In this document: positions 27,202 through 39,822 of the stretch, piece after piece
Position numbering within the stretch: position 1 is the first letter of the stretch
Layout of the letters: every line of letters starts with the position of its first letter
DNA from: Dictyophora rubrovolvata
Taxonomy: Eukaryota; Basidiomycota; Agaricomycetes; Phallales; Phallaceae
Length of the DNA: 64,000 nt
Direction of reading: 5' to 3'
Assembly (NCBI GenBank): GCA_029959195.1
Contig: CP114118.1
Span: 496,001-560,000 of the forward strand
The notes under the pieces: generated by a model
The model's database searches: none
Told to the model about the DNA's origin: nothing
The model's input: the letters and a program-made list of their open reading frames with translations, nothing else
Program-made: the position numbers and the translations under genes

Positions 27202-28351
27202 ATATTGGTGTTCGTCGTTCTCACATCTCGACTCTATTATTTTTTTTTGTGCTTTCGTTCATATTTGAACATTTCATTTTTCTTTCTTTTCCCTCTTCCA
27301 CATAATATTTCTCCGCTCCTCTAAATATATGTTGTTATGACTTGCTCTATGACTCTATGACTCTATGACGTTTTCGGTTTTCTTTTTCTCTCAATGATTA
27401 TTATTTTTTTGTTCCCCTGTTTATTTTAATTTTGTTTTCGTTGCATTTTTTCCGTCTCTCTTATTTGTCTCATCTACTCTCTCGCCTCCTCGTCAATACA
27501 AATGTTGTGTTTTTACTACTACATTTTCCTTTTTTTTTCTTTTGATACCCACACATCAATACAATATACAAAGATGACACAAATTAGAAAATTTATCTGA
27601 CTTCGCTGAAATTACAACTCAATTGTACACTTTAAGCGCGATTTTGAAATTTATAATTACTTGAGCGCCCCCCGCATGCGCAGGCGAGCTTCAGCCCGTC
27701 GGAAGCTGTCGAGTTCTATCATTGTCTGGAGAAGAAACTGATCCTGTCAGCCTTTTTTACGTTATACACATTTTTTCGCTAATTCCCTTCCTTCGTTCAA
27801 TATACTCAAAAAAAACACCAAAAAAACTAGAAAAACCAAGCAAATTTGTAGGCGACTTTTCTCTCGGCGAGCTCCGAGTCGATTACTCACACGCTTTAAG
27901 CTTTGCCTTTAGGCTTTAAACTACACCATCCCCCCCAGATAACTTCAAGCTTAAGGTTACGCCTCACGCTCATTTTCTCCCCCTACTCCTTAATATCACG
28001 CGGTCGTTATTTCGTTGAAGAAAATTCAGTTTTAGGTTTTTAAACGAATCAAGATTTTTTAAAAGCATCAGTTCTGGCAGCTCAGTTGACTAGGTCTTGG
28101 AGCTTTCGACAATCCTTTTTTTTTTCTTTTTCTTTTTCTTTTTCGACGATCTATCAAGCTTCGCGAGCACCCTCTTGTTTACAACACTCTTTTCGAGCTA
28201 TATACCTTGGTTCTGGCTCTACCAACATTCCCCATAGAACGATATTTCCCATCGCTGTCGACATCCGATAGCGGGTACGCCATAGTCTCCTAGAATACCA
28301 CCCAATACCACACACACATATCATCAATCAAGTTGGCCTATCTCGTTATCA
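27202..28351. other. intergenic, CYC8 3' side and ERF4 promoter side
   Basis: T-rich 3' flank of CYC8 with a triplicated GACTCTAT (about 27350-27368). A GC-rich patch at 27664-27715 can form a small AGCTTC/GAAGCT hairpin. The right half is the pyrimidine-rich upstream region of the next gene. No gene seen. Confidence 0.5.
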
Positions 28352-30359
28352 ATGTCGGTTTTGACGCCAACTCTCCCACATGTACTTTCAGTCCCAATGC
28401 CTGTGACTAAGTTTTCTTCGACTTCTTCTGATGGAACTCTTGATGGGGAAGGAATCGTCTCTTCACTGTCGACTTCGTACAGTATGGCTTCTGCTCTCAC
28501 CACAACAGCCACGGACACTTCCACTGTGCATTCACATTCTCAACACTTCCACGGGGACGAGAATGAAAAAGAGCTGGAGTTAGGAGAGGTTTCAAAAGTG
28601 GAAGAAGGTTACGGTGGTAGTGGTGAGAACGAAGAGTCGGTGCAGAATGGAACGATGTCAAATGAAAACCTCATTTCAAACGCGAGCCCGAATGTTGTTG
28701 GTGCGGATTCCGGCACGAGGCCGAACCGTGTTGGACAAACTCAAACCAAGGACGAGGACTTGATGTTTACCTCTGCATCTGACTCTTTCAAGCACACGCA
28801 CTCGCAAATCATGAACTTTACTGCGAAATCGGCTTCGCTTCATAATGCTCCACGTACGCCGACATCTACGTCTGCGTCTATGTCTATACCTTTACCTATC
28901 CCGAGTCCGAAATCCGACGTGGACGGTAGTTTTAGTGCGAGAAGTACGGCTGCGAAACAGCAACACCGGAAATCGATGTCTTTGGGCGGTGTGATTTCGT
29001 CTGCAAAAGTCCAGGGCTCTACCCAAACACAACACCGCCTAGTCCAGCTTAAGGGAAGAACTGGTTCTGTGGATGTACCAATGGACGAAAAAGAAAGGAC
29101 ATCTTCAGTTCCCCAACAAAAGACACCACAGCAACCTCAGCAACAGCAGTTGTTAGTGAATACCCCGCCCGAGATGTTACCCCCTAGTCCACCATTGACG
29201 AACGACGAGCTCGAGATGGATGAGGATGACATGTCGTTGGAAGGAGACCGTGGTCGTGACGATGAAGATGCTGATGCTGATGCTGATGCTGATGCTGACG
29301 TAGACACGGATGGGCATACTCGGTCTCAGTCGCAATCACAGACTGAGACTAGCGATGCGCCAGATGAAGATGATGACGGAGATGTCGATGGAGTTAATCC
29401 TCAAGTCGAAGCCGATATCGCGCACGGATGGCAAGCACCCGATTCAAAACTCGAGACTACACCTGGTACACCTGTATTGCCCAGTCAAAGTCCTTCGACG
29501 ACCTCCTTACCATTACCCGCATCGTCACAACCTGTTCAAGCAAATAGGCTTACCTCTGCACTGTCAAAATCGGCTCTTTCGCCAACTTCGCCTGAACGTT
29601 TGGCAACGCTAAATGACCCGCTTTCACCTTCCTCCTCGTCGTCGAAGTCGCCACTAAGAGTTAAAATCTCACCTATTGATATTGATTTGGAGAAAGGCGA
29701 TGAGGTAGGCCATGTGGAAGATGGGAACGCGAAACGACGCGCATCAATTGAAGCTGAGGCGGAAACACTGGGTCCATTGGGCGTAACTAAGACATTTGAA
29801 GTCATCCGCTCTCCAAAACGCTTTTCATCGCCTCGGCCGCCGAGATCATCGTACTACATGGGTCCGCCATCAGGACCAACCGCATTCGGGTCTGCCCCAG
29901 CAGGCCAAATAGGTCTGCATCACCCACGCGAAATTGTTCGCGTCGAGCGTGATTACGACCACGGCGAGCTGGTCCAATTTTCCTCCGCCTACCCACTCGA
30001 GTTTGAGGGTCGCATAACTCCGACACAATTCCTCGAGACCATCAACGCTATCAACGAGCATCTTATACGTGCACATTCTCTTTCTGGAGCTTTCTTCTTC
30101 AATTTGTTGGCTATATTGACGCTTTGGATATCTCCGTTTTTTGTAGACAGCACATATAAGAAGGAAATGCGCAATTTGCAGCTTTTGGTGGATGCTTTGA
30201 ATGCTGAATTGTATAATCCAAGAGGGTTGAATATTCTTTGGCCTAGGAGGAATGCGTTCTTATTTGTGAGTTTTGGTTTCGTTGAAGTTTCTTTCTCTGC
30301 GTTTTAACGAATATGATCTTCCTTTGGTGTAGTTGGAGATTGAATACTATGTAGGTTGA
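28352..30359 (+). CDS. ERF4: Erf4/GOLGA7-domain protein (Ras palmitoyltransferase accessory subunit)
   Basis: Exon 1 runs 28352-30265. A 67-nt intron (GTGAGT...GTAG, 30266-30332) separates it from a last exon encoding LEIEYYVG, stop at 30357-30359; 646 residues. The C-terminal ~120 residues match the Golgin A7/Erf4 domain: IVRVERDYDHGELVQFSS, then PLEFEGRI and INAINEHLI, a hydrophobic hairpin (FFFNLLAILTLWISPFFV), and RNLQLLVDALNAELYNPRGL leading to a conserved EIEYY end. Erf4 partners the DHHC enzyme Erf2 at the ER or Golgi to S-acylate Ras. The first ~500 residues are Ser/Thr/Pro-rich and look disordered, with an Asp-Ala repeat near 29270-29300 from a GATGCT microsatellite. Yeast Erf4 is far shorter, so the N-terminal extension is notable. 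Confidence 0.88.
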
Positions 30360-31028
30360 CTGTTGGTACCCATCATACCATGATATGGCTAACGCCCATA
30401 TTTCTCTCGTAGTGATCCGACGTGAAGTCATTAGACATTCATGTCCATCTTATATCCATCTTTGGATACCCTTGATATCCTGCATTCATTTCATTTAATC
30501 TCAACCCTGCTATCTTGCCATTCGTATCCTCCATAACCTCTCAACCAACTCTCAGAACCCTTCGTTCGGATGCATGTAGAAATTACCTATATCATTTTTT
30601 TTCTGGATTTTATATTCCCAGTTTGTATTATTCTTGATCTCATTTTCATTACTTTTCTCTCGTCGAGTATTATACTGTTTCATTTCCTCTACATCTGATG
30701 TATCTTTTTTCCCCCCTTCTTTTAGCTTTTCCACTTCCGCTAATCATTCTTGAAGTTAATATTTGGAATGACGACAATAGTCTTTTTCGTCCTTCTGCAA
30801 GGTTGATTCCTTTGACCTTAGGTAGTCATTCCTTTTGTCGAATACATAGACCCAGAATCCTTGTATTCGTTTGTCTTGAAAATCTGGCCTTGAAGGTCGA
30901 TGATGACTTTAGAACCTTACATTAGTGGAGAACGTGCAGAACACTAATACAAAGTATATGAAATTTTCACTAGCTTTGAATATTTTTCCCGATTTGAAAA
31001 CTCATGCACATGACTTCTAGTACACGCC
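30360..31028. other. intergenic, no gene seen
   Basis: Pyrimidine-rich 3' flank of the Erf4-like gene. Frames here are short and without recognisable motifs. Confidence 0.45.
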
Positions 31029-31033
31029 AGCCG

Positions 31034-31301
31034 TGTAAGGGAATCGACTCCTACAAGAGCTTCAGCCCTCCCCTTATTAGTTAATCATTCTTAATCAATT
31101 CCCCTTACTTAACTTTCCATTCCTTTCTTCGTCTTTCTTTTCCTTATTACTTAATCATTGGGTCTCAAAAGATATAAAAAGCGAGTGTTTTTGTATCTAG
31201 TTCCAGCAGTTTTCAATTAACGAGACTTTCATACACTCTGTTTATTGAACGTCTTTGTCTATTTTGAAAGCTTGTGTAGTCTACATCACGAAGACTTCAC
31301 A
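31034..31301 (+). mobile_element. solo LTR with intact target-site duplication
   Basis: The 268-bp segment begins TGTAAGG and ends CTTCACA, so it has the TG...CA ends of an LTR. It is flanked on both sides by the same 5-bp sequence AGCCG (31029-31033 and 31302-31306), as integrase leaves. Inside are a TATA-like GATATAAAAAG (about 31170) in the plus orientation and a T-rich stretch before the end. No internal region is present, so this is a single LTR left by recombination. The length would suit a Copia-type element, but family cannot be fixed from the LTR alone. The perfect duplication suggests a fairly recent insertion. Confidence 0.8.
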
Positions 31302-31306
31302 AGCCG

Positions 31307-32191
31307 CTGACCAAGCAGTGTAGCCGGTAGCGCCTCACTCTCTTTCAGTGTTCACTACAACTGAGCAATTCAAACCATTTGCCGCCAACATGTATTATTG
31401 AAACTAGGACACCGATTAAATTGTGAAAGTCAACGATGAGTCTGGAATTTTCACTCAGAATCCGATAGCGTGTTTCGCTTGCCAAGTCCATTCGAAATTG
31501 AAGATGCTGAGAATGTCAGTCGTGGATTTCTCTTCGGTTATGATGGGTCGGTCTGTGTTTTGGCGATGCAAGTCTTATTCATATCTTGTTTAATGACCTT
31601 TGAAATGATTCCAGTGCCCATTTGCCGTTTCGGATATAATTTGATACTTCGTATCAAGGATCAGCGCCAGGTGGTTGTTGGACGTTAGACATTCATCTTC
31701 AAACATAATGCATAATGCATAAACGTTAAACGCCTACGTCATAAGAACGCTTCTGCAATACTCAGAAGCGAAGCTTTAGTCCAGAATAGCTGCATTCAAT
31801 TGTGAATGTAGCCCTCCCCATTTTCCTAGATGCATCATCCTTTTTTTCGCTCTCCTTGAACGCCGCGCTGTCGACACTGTCAAACTGTCAAACTCGCGCG
31901 TAAAAAACTGACAGTAGGCATCAAACGGTGCTAAAATAGAAGCGGAAGCAATGCGCTGGTAACTCGATAATCTCCTAGACGTCATCTCACCTGTCCAGGG
32001 AATTGAGCCGCGTATTCACACGCACTCTTGGCTTCTCAAAGCTGTGATGCATGCGATTCCAGAGAGATATGAAGGGGTACCAAAAGCGCTCAGTCACGTT
32101 TCTCTTTCGTCCAACATCTAAACACTCCCTAAACATTCTGCGTCAACAAACAACCCTATCTCGCTATCACTGTATCGCAATCAAGCCAACT
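31307..32191. other. intergenic upstream of the DUF6535 gene
   Basis: No supported gene. A 72-codon frame at 31470-31688 has no recognisable feature. The region next to 32192 is the likely promoter of the DUF6535 gene. Confidence 0.45.
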
Positions 32192-35100
32192 ATGTCAGAA
32201 GTGGCTTCTTCGAACGAAAATGCAGTGCAACCAGCGCCTTTGAACAACGCTAATGAGGGCGAAAGTGCCGTGCAAGGGTCTTCGCAGGTTCCTGATGCCG
32301 AAGGAGTTGAGGCAGTTTCTGGAAATGAAAGGTCGCCATCTATACAAGCTGCAGCACCATCTCCAAATGAGCAAAAAGCGCCTACAGATAACGGTTTAAA
32401 TGAAACCTTGCTACAGCTTCAGCTGTTACGGGTTCTCACTCGCGAGTTACCTGGTGAGGTTTTCTTTTATTCGTCGAGATGAACAGTCGTTCAGTATACA
32501 CACTTTCAAGAAAATGAGCCTAAACCAACATCTAACTATGATGAAGAAATCAGGAGATTGCACAGAAAGTTTTTTGGATTGACCAAAACCGAATCCGGTG
32601 GTGAGTATTACTCGTTGTAGCCGAACCGTTTTGTCACCCCACTCTCTAACTGGAACATGAAAGTAAATAATCGGTTTGATTACGAACAGAAATATCCTGT
32701 GGACCGGCCCGGAGAAGAGCTTGCTCCCAATGCTCGAGTTTGGTCGACATACCTTGACGAAGCTGAGACGTATGATCGTGAAAGAGTGGAAGGATGGAAA
32801 GAGACGGCAGATGTTCTCCTCGTCTTTGTATGTTGAATACTCGTTTGTATGTCATGGTTTTTGAAGCTGACTGTTTGTTAGGCTGGTCTTTTCTCCGGTG
32901 TTATAACAACATTCGTCTCACAGGCTTCGCAAAGCCTTCAGCGGGATAATACTCAAGTCTCCGCATTCTTATTGTTTGAAATAGCCCAATTACTGCGAGC
33001 ACAATCTAGCGGAACACCGATAAATAACATTCCCAACTCAACACTTACCCCTACTTCTCCGTTCACACCATCGACAAATGCATTTTTGGTGAATGGCCTG
33101 TGGTTTACAAGTTTGGCAATTACGCTGTCCACGGCGCTGTTTGCTGTCCTCGCCAAACAATGGCTCTATTATTACCTGTCTTCTATTTCCGGAACACCCC
33201 GCGAAAAGGCGAGGGCAAGACAGTTTCGGTTTCAAGGGTTTGAATTGTGGAAAGTTGGTGCCATCGTTGATCTCCTGCCAATCCTCTTACATGTCGCTGT
33301 CGGTGTCTTCCTGACAGGCATCATTATACTGTTGTTTCCATTGGATGTTCGAGTTGCATGGACGATCGTTGCAATCACCGGGGTCACATACGTTTTATAT
33401 TTCGTATCGGTGATATTGCCTATTCGGTATCCGGGATGCCCGTATACGACGTCGCTCACAATCTATATCGGTGTACTGTTCTTTTTCTTGCCAAAGATTT
33501 TCCATCGGATTAACACGGTTTCGGAAAAGGTTCTGCATTCAGAGGCGAGCACAAAACAAATTCCACAGCCAGGCTTGGAGATGAGTCCAGAACAGGCCTC
33601 GCGTTCAGGGACTCGCTCAAAATGGGTTTTTTTTTGGAAAAAAATCGGTCCTTTGTTTAATCCTATTCGGCGTCTCCTTCAGTGCTCCTACGTTCCAGTC
33701 CAACGTGCATTTAGTGCTTTGCTTGACAACCAGCCCGTAGACAACTTAGTTGAGTTTATGCGTGTCAAGTTGCTTTATGGACGTCTCGAGTTCCGTGATA
33801 GATGCCTTCGTGTGTTAGAAGCCCTCGGAGGCTTTATTTCTACTATTCCAAAATTCACAAACTGGAGGGAGGAGAAGATAAAGAGGGCTGTCGCAAATGC
33901 AGCCGCCCTTGATTTAAAGGCACTCTATTGGCTTTATAAGACCTCCTCTGCTACAAGCGTTCATCGGATTATTGCACGGTGCGCATTTATCCATCGAAAT
34001 GTTGCTCAGCAATTTGATCTCGACATCCTCGACAATTTTTGGAGGATTTTGGAAGTCAATGAGACAAATATGGTGGATTTTCGCCATGGATTGTGTATTG
34101 ATCTCCTGTCCCGGGAGTGCAACTACTGGTCTTTACTTCCGTCTATTCCCAATGTGGAGCTCGAAAGACAACTGGATAAAGCGGAATATCAAAGTTACTC
34201 CCGTATCTCCGAAGATGTGATAAATCTCAATTATGACCAAATTCTGAAGGATGCCATCAAAGACGATCTCGAGCTTCCGCTGGCCATGTGGCAGTGTTTC
34301 TTCGCAAGGGCGTCGGGGGATGATACAGTGGCTGCGTATATACTCACTTCTGGACAATCTGGTCTATTTGAATGGAAATTCAATCCCACCCGCGATAGTA
34401 CGGACCCTGTATCCTTTCAGACCGTGCTCAAAGACGTCAGTGAATCGCGAAAATGGAAGTTTGACTACCTGTTCCGTTACTTCGGCCATGGCAGCCCTAC
34501 TTATTCCTCAGAAGGCAGATCCTTTGAAACGCGTTATCGCCTCCTTGTTTCTATCTATCGTAACCTTACCTCTGACCAGCCCCTCATTTCTGACGAAGAA
34601 CAAAGGCAGCAGTCCTTGTATCATTTGTTTGACGACTTTTGGGATTGGCTTCACTTTACACCCCAGCATCTCTCACCCAAGCAGTATTTTGCCTTCTTCA
34701 TGGATATTTGCTGTGTGGATGGATTCTGGAGCGAGTCTGTGGCGGATGCTGGCAGACTTGCGGCAATATGGTGTCTGGATAAGATTTGGAGGTCAATGGA
34801 CACTGATGTGGCTAAACCCTTCCCTTTGACAGAATGCGATGACCTCTCTCCCATATATCAATGGTGTTCGCGAGATCTCAATTTACGTCTTTCATGGTTC
34901 ACAACTTCCATATTCGCGCCGTTGCTCATGCCAAAGAACCGCACACATCTATGCACCATCCTCTCGAATGATTCTGACGCTATATCCCACCTTTCGAGAT
35001 GCCTTAGAAACCTCGGGAATTGCAAATTCGATCCCACAGAAAAATATCTCCACCAGAGTCTGATTGATCTCTTCATGTCTGTGGACACAAATGAGTCTCT

Positions 35101-35494
35101 GTTCACTGTTTTCTACAACTCGTCCGTGCTGATACGACTATGGAAGTACCTCTTATTTCGCGAAGTGGACGAAAAAATATTTCTTTCCAATGTAAAGTCA
35201 AAGCTTGATCCGCAAAGGTTACATGATCTCCATGGTATTATGATCATGGAGGCACAATCTGAGCAAAACACGGAGCGTCGTTCCAAGCTTGAAGTATCTG
35301 CACGCGAGTTTGGACGAAGCATAGGTGTGGCCTACTCCCAACTCCAGCCGAGTGTCGAAAATGAAAGCACTAAAGAAAGGAACCACGATTCTGAAGAGCG
35401 TGCACAGCCTGAGGAGCCCAATGAAAATGAGGTATTCGACCAGCTTCACATCTCGGACTTCGTAGTACTAATTTTAATCCATACATATCTATAG
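32192..35494 (+). CDS. DUF6535 multi-pass membrane protein
   Basis: Four exons join in frame: 32192-32453, 32511-32600, 32664-32827 and 32882-35494 (1042 residues). The third exon begins so that the frame reads NNRFDYEQKYPVD, typical of the family. After a polar N-terminus comes the DUF6535 signature: ARVWSTYLDEAETYDRERVE, GWKETADVLLVF, then AGLFSGVITTFVSQ as a first membrane segment. Further membrane segments are WFTSLAITLSTALFAVLA, DLLPILLHVAVGVFLTGI and TIVAITGVTYVLYFVSVI. The remaining ~750 residues are soluble, helical and aromatic-rich, without a catalytic motif I know. DUF6535 proteins occur in large lineage-specific families in Agaricomycetes and have no established function. The start at MSEVASS is the first Met close to the acidic leader; an upstream in-frame Met at 32051 exists. 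Confidence 0.85.
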
Positions 35495-36230
35495 CATGAA
35501 AACTCTAATTCCATAATCCATCGGATGAAAAGAGTATTCTAGTCCGTTTGGTCGAAGATGACCGTCAAATAGACCAGGGTATTGGTTGACTGGTCACTCA
35601 GGTTGCATGCGAACGCCATATCTTCGAAGGTCGCTTTCGATTACAGAGTAAGCAGACAAATTGCACTTACACAATGCGCAATACAGTATACAGACGAATA
35701 TTTTTAATATGTAATACCTTTCTATAAATACAGCAACCAATAAACTACTGACCCTCCCGTTACTCATCATTTGATGGTTTCCTTCCGACTCCGTCGATCA
35801 AGTGTCTTTGGAAGAGGGTCCTCTCTACGGCTCGCCAACCATATGCACTGTACTCAGTGCCCAACAGAAGGGTACATGATTCACGAAAATACGCACAGAC
35901 GGTTTCGGATGACGAACCCTTTTGCGCCTGGACCCCGTCGTGTCCCGTTTAGTATTATTAGTGTTATGAGATGGGTTGACCGCAGCTTCTGACGAGCGTG
36001 AGGGTGTGTAAGTAATGACTTTCATAATACCAAAAAAAAACAGCAAACGCACCACTGATTTTTCCATTGAACACAACAAGGCCAGGTTTAAATTCCTTCA
36101 AGACAGATTCATCTTCAGGTGTCAATTATTGGTCAACGCAATGTCGCAAAAATCGATTTTTTGATTTATTAACCGATATCACGTTATTCATGTCACGCGT
36201 CACTCTTCTCCTTCTCACCTTTTCCTGTCC
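35495..36230. other. intergenic, no gene seen
   Basis: Between the DUF6535 stop and the F-box start. Short frames on both strands lack motifs or splice support. Confidence 0.45.
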
Positions 36231-37742
36231 ATGTCGATAACAAAGTCCTTGCCTATTGAACTCTGGGAGGAGGTGGCCTATTATATCCCTTTAACTCACG
36301 ATTTACTTTCCTTGGCACTGGTCTCGAGACTTTTCAGCACATTTATTATACCATACCATCTTCCCTACCGTCGCATCCGTTGCGATATTCGTAGAAAACA
36401 TATTTGGAAACATCTGGCTGCTAACCCTCGTTGCACCAGAGGCATTCGATCTTTGGTTCTCCTTGACAACCGTTGCCGTCATGATTCTGAATGTCTCCGA
36501 CTACCTTCAGTGATAAAGCCGATGAATAATCTTAGACCGTTTGACCCCTCTATCATGCCAGCGCTTCAAAAGTCCCTATGGCACATGACTGCTCTAGAAA
36601 ATTTTGGTTGGAGCTTCGAGAGCGGGCGCCAAGGCTTGTCCAACGTAGTTGACATCTCTCATGTGTTGGCGGACCGGGCTACTTGTTTACGTGGTTTGAC
36701 AGCCGATTTTATGTTCATTTTGCGTGAAAATAGGCAACGTGAATTTGTGGATTATTTGGATTCTCTTTCTGTTTGTTCTTTGCGCACCTTTCATCCTCGT
36801 TCCTCGGTGCTCACTGGTGTTCACAGATGTGGCAAATATCCAATCTCACACAAGTTCATCTGTCTCACTTGTGTGAATCAGCCGAAATGATGCTTGTTGT
36901 TGCGTGTCCTAATCTCGAGGATTTGTGTCTATCTTTATATGATACTCGCGCCTGTCGCTGTCCTTTAATTTTCCATCAAGGCAACTGGAAGAAACTCCGA
37001 CGCCTGACGTTGCGGGGCTCACCTAGTTTTCTCCCGCCATCATCTCACGAGGAAGCCCAATCCATTGCAGCCAACTTCTTTCAGCGACACACAAGTCTCG
37101 AATGCTTCCTAGTGAATGCTAACTTTTCACCACCCTTTATTCCCGATTCCTCCCTACCAATGTTGCGTTCTCTTTCATGGCGCACCTATTCTCGGACATC
37201 CATGTCCTCCTTCCTTTCCAAGCCCGCGCTATCCCGCCTTGTACATTGCGAAACTCGTATCAAGCTTTTTGATTTTGCAGCTAGAATGGAAAATCTTGAG
37301 AACTTGCAAATTATCTTAGCCCAGGAACCAGTATCGGACTCATCCAGCATCCGGGATTTTCCTCTGGAAAATGCTCCCAACCTGCGAAAATTACAGATCA
37401 TCGGCCGGTTATCAGTAAGTCTCTGGTTCCTATTCACCTATCTGAAAATTTCTTTAACCTTGTCGCAAGCAGCTATCTTTGATAGCATCGCTGGTTTCCT
37501 GCTGTACTACTAGTAGAATCACACACGTATACTTGGGCATTGACGAACCCTCTTATCGCACTCACGCCGAGGAAATATTACGGGAATTATCTAAGATTAA
37601 AACACTTCGGTATACTCAAGTATTCAAAAGCAGTATGGAGATTGATAGAGACTCAGGTGGCAACTACCTTAGCCACCATGTCGTCCCAGCATCCCAGCTG
37701 GGTGGAGATCCATCTGAGTGGGGGAACTTCTTTCGCGGGTAG
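36231..37742 (+). CDS. F-box protein
   Basis: Exons 36231-36770, 36827-37414 and 37473-37742 join in phase 0 (465 residues). Introns are 56 nt (GTTTGT...ACAG) and 58 nt (GTAAGT...GCAG). The N-terminus SLPIELWEEVAYYI followed by LLSLALVSRLFSTFIIPYHL is a classic F-box, which docks on Skp1 in SCF ubiquitin ligases. The rest has irregular leucine-rich segments (CPNLEDLCLSLYD, WKKLRRLTLRGSP, APNLRKLQIIGRL) as in the many substrate-binding F-box proteins of Agaricomycetes. The substrate cannot be guessed. The first intron choice is supported because the two frames overlap in sequence but only splicing keeps both conserved halves. Confidence 0.85.
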
Positions 37743-38589
37743 GTCAATTGTATTGTCCATTGGGTTTCCCCCTGTTAGGAAAGATTCGTAGTAGGGAAAG
37801 CTCTGTGCTTGTCAGTCAATTGAAAGATGCCTAACCCACCTGCTCGTTTAGTCGTTTGAAGATAGAGTGATACCGCAAGCCGATCGTTTTATACTCTACA
37901 GGGCATCAGCCCACGCTCATGATAGATTCCCAAACATAGCAAAAATCTTACCGAAAGAATACCCGTCGGCCAGTAAAGGATCGGTTCACTCAGAAATCGA
38001 CGGCTTATCCACATATTTCTCCCAGAATTATTTTCTTTCTTCTCTCGGTCTGTGACAGTCCAATGTATTGTCTTAAGTTACAGCACTGGTGAACAATTCA
38101 TAATTGAGTGAAGTGCGATCGATATCAGAGCACGAGTGGTAGTAAATCGATGTCTAAAGCTCCATTCGTTTTCATCGATGTCCCTACGATTTCCTTAAGC
38201 TGAATAACGAGTTCGGATGACACAAAAGAGAAAGAAGTAACACTGAGAAGGAATCGAAGAGTTGGCAAGTAGGTGACTTCTTCGTCTTTGCACATGTCGA
38301 ATCATTCCGCGCGCGTCATTGAGCGCTGACATTATGCAAAAAACCAAACAAGTGAGTCACCTTTAATTATGGTATTTCTATTCCAGTCCTTAACACGGTT
38401 TAAACTTGATCAAAGTACTAGTAGCTCAGATTTCTCACAATGAAGGCATGATTACCTGGATAGTCTTTTTCCGAATAATAGGGTCGAGACAATTGTCACT
38501 CAAGAAGACACCATGCTTTGTAATTGATGGCAGCTAATGGACGCGTGGTTACATTATACTATTCCATGTCAAAAACCTCCAACCGTACG
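37743..38589. other. intergenic, no gene seen
   Basis: 3' flank of the F-box gene and sequence before the sedolisin relic. A 62-codon frame at 37867-38055 has no recognisable feature. A signal peptide exon for the relic could have lain here, but I cannot identify one. Confidence 0.4.
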
Positions 38590-39355
38590 CACCGCTTGAA
38601 CGAATCGGTTGTCTGTCCAAATTTACAAACCTTCAGTCCATTCTACATCTCTATTTTCGCCTTGAGATTTGTCTGTTCTGGATTTTGATTTACGAACTAA
38701 AGAGGAGGTGAAGTTGTTAGTTTAAGCTGCACAGCTTCATCGTTAAATTTCATTGATCTCAAGGTTGAATCATTTGTCTCGCCTTCCGCGGAAACAATCA
38801 CGAAAGTGGCCGAGTGGTTTTCTTCAAATAGTGTTCAATTTTACCACGAGAACACCTGCTGGTGATTGGCTGCAGATCAATTTGGATGTCTCCACTGCCA
38901 ATCAACGGGTTCTCAATCTCGATTTCATGCTGTTCAGTGACGATTCAAGGGGAAAGGGGGGTTGATCCGGACCTTGTCGTATTCCGTTCCTGCAGATTTG
39001 CAACCTCACATTCAGTTAATTCCCACTGTCGTGTACAATATATTCAGTCGGGAGATGTTTTGGAAACTTACCATTGTCTCAGATTTCCTATAAAGGTCAA
39101 ACCACCCTCCATAATGTTTACACCGAAGTCAATCACCACCAAGGTCGACACGAACATTACTTCCTGAGTATTTCCTTTCGACGTGTAACGTTAATGAAAT
39201 TACCCTTGCTTGTCGTAAGGGTGTCTGTTTACATACGTCGTTTCAATACGCAGTGGCAGCTGGTATACCTTTGACTGCGGCTGCTCAAACCGCCAGCCAG
39301 ACAGCAGTCGGTGAGCTCTCCGAGCAATTCGCTCGAAACGCAATTTTTCCGTACG
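38590..39355 (+). pseudogene. sedolisin (S53 tripeptidyl peptidase) prodomain relic
   Basis: The pieces follow the order of an S53 activation domain, but in changing frames. RIG...FTNLQSIL is at about 38600-38660. TKEEVKLL|VESFVSPSAETITK lies around 38695-38810, with an intron-like GTTTAA...CAAG between the halves. TPAGDWLQINLDVSTANQ is at about 38850-38905, and LIRTLSYSVPADLQPHIQL at about 38963-39020. GIPLTAAAQTASQTAVGELS and QFARNA follow at about 39256-39350. These match the conserved KEEV, PAGDWLQ, RTLxYSVPxxLxxHI and LYGIP segments of pro-kumamolisin regions. At least two frameshifts and an in-frame stop separate them, and the Glu/Asp/Ser catalytic region is not recognisable. Intact sedolisins are secreted acid proteases; this copy is dead and apparently truncated. 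Confidence 0.8.
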
Positions 39356-39822
39356 AAAAGTTTAGTTTGTTGGTACTGACATCTTTCATTTTTAGATCAG
39401 CGGGGTTGAGTGTATTGACTTTAATGCAACGGCATGGCTACCCCATGACTATGTATGTCCTTCACAAGCTTATTATATTAGTGGCATGTACGCCCCGACG
39501 TTGCGTTTATCTTCAAGGAACCATCTTCAAGATATAGCACTTTGAATCGTGTTACGTGGCTTTGGGATTCTTCAGAAACAAGAAACAATTTCTTTTACCA
39601 AATGGGGATCGGGAGCATTCTCAATCAGTGGGGACTGAGCAGGCGGCGAACAAGGTTCTGTCGTTCTGATTTTTGTTCCGTTTAGGACGAACTATATTGC
39701 AGTTCTAATTTATTTCCAACAACACTTTAATTATCGTACTACAAGATGTATAAGGTAATAAGGACAAGGGGAGAAAACTGGAATATGTAATGAAAGGCCG
39801 TTTAGGGATTCCAAGGGACAAA
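39356..39822. other. intergenic, possible further sedolisin debris
   Basis: No frame could be matched to the sedolisin catalytic domain. The right part is the 3' flank of the leftward gene that stops at 39823. Confidence 0.35.

Noticed and set aside
27640-27730. GC-rich hairpin patch that might be a small RNA
   Set aside because: Only a 6-bp stem and no box C/D, H/ACA or snRNA motif that I could defend.
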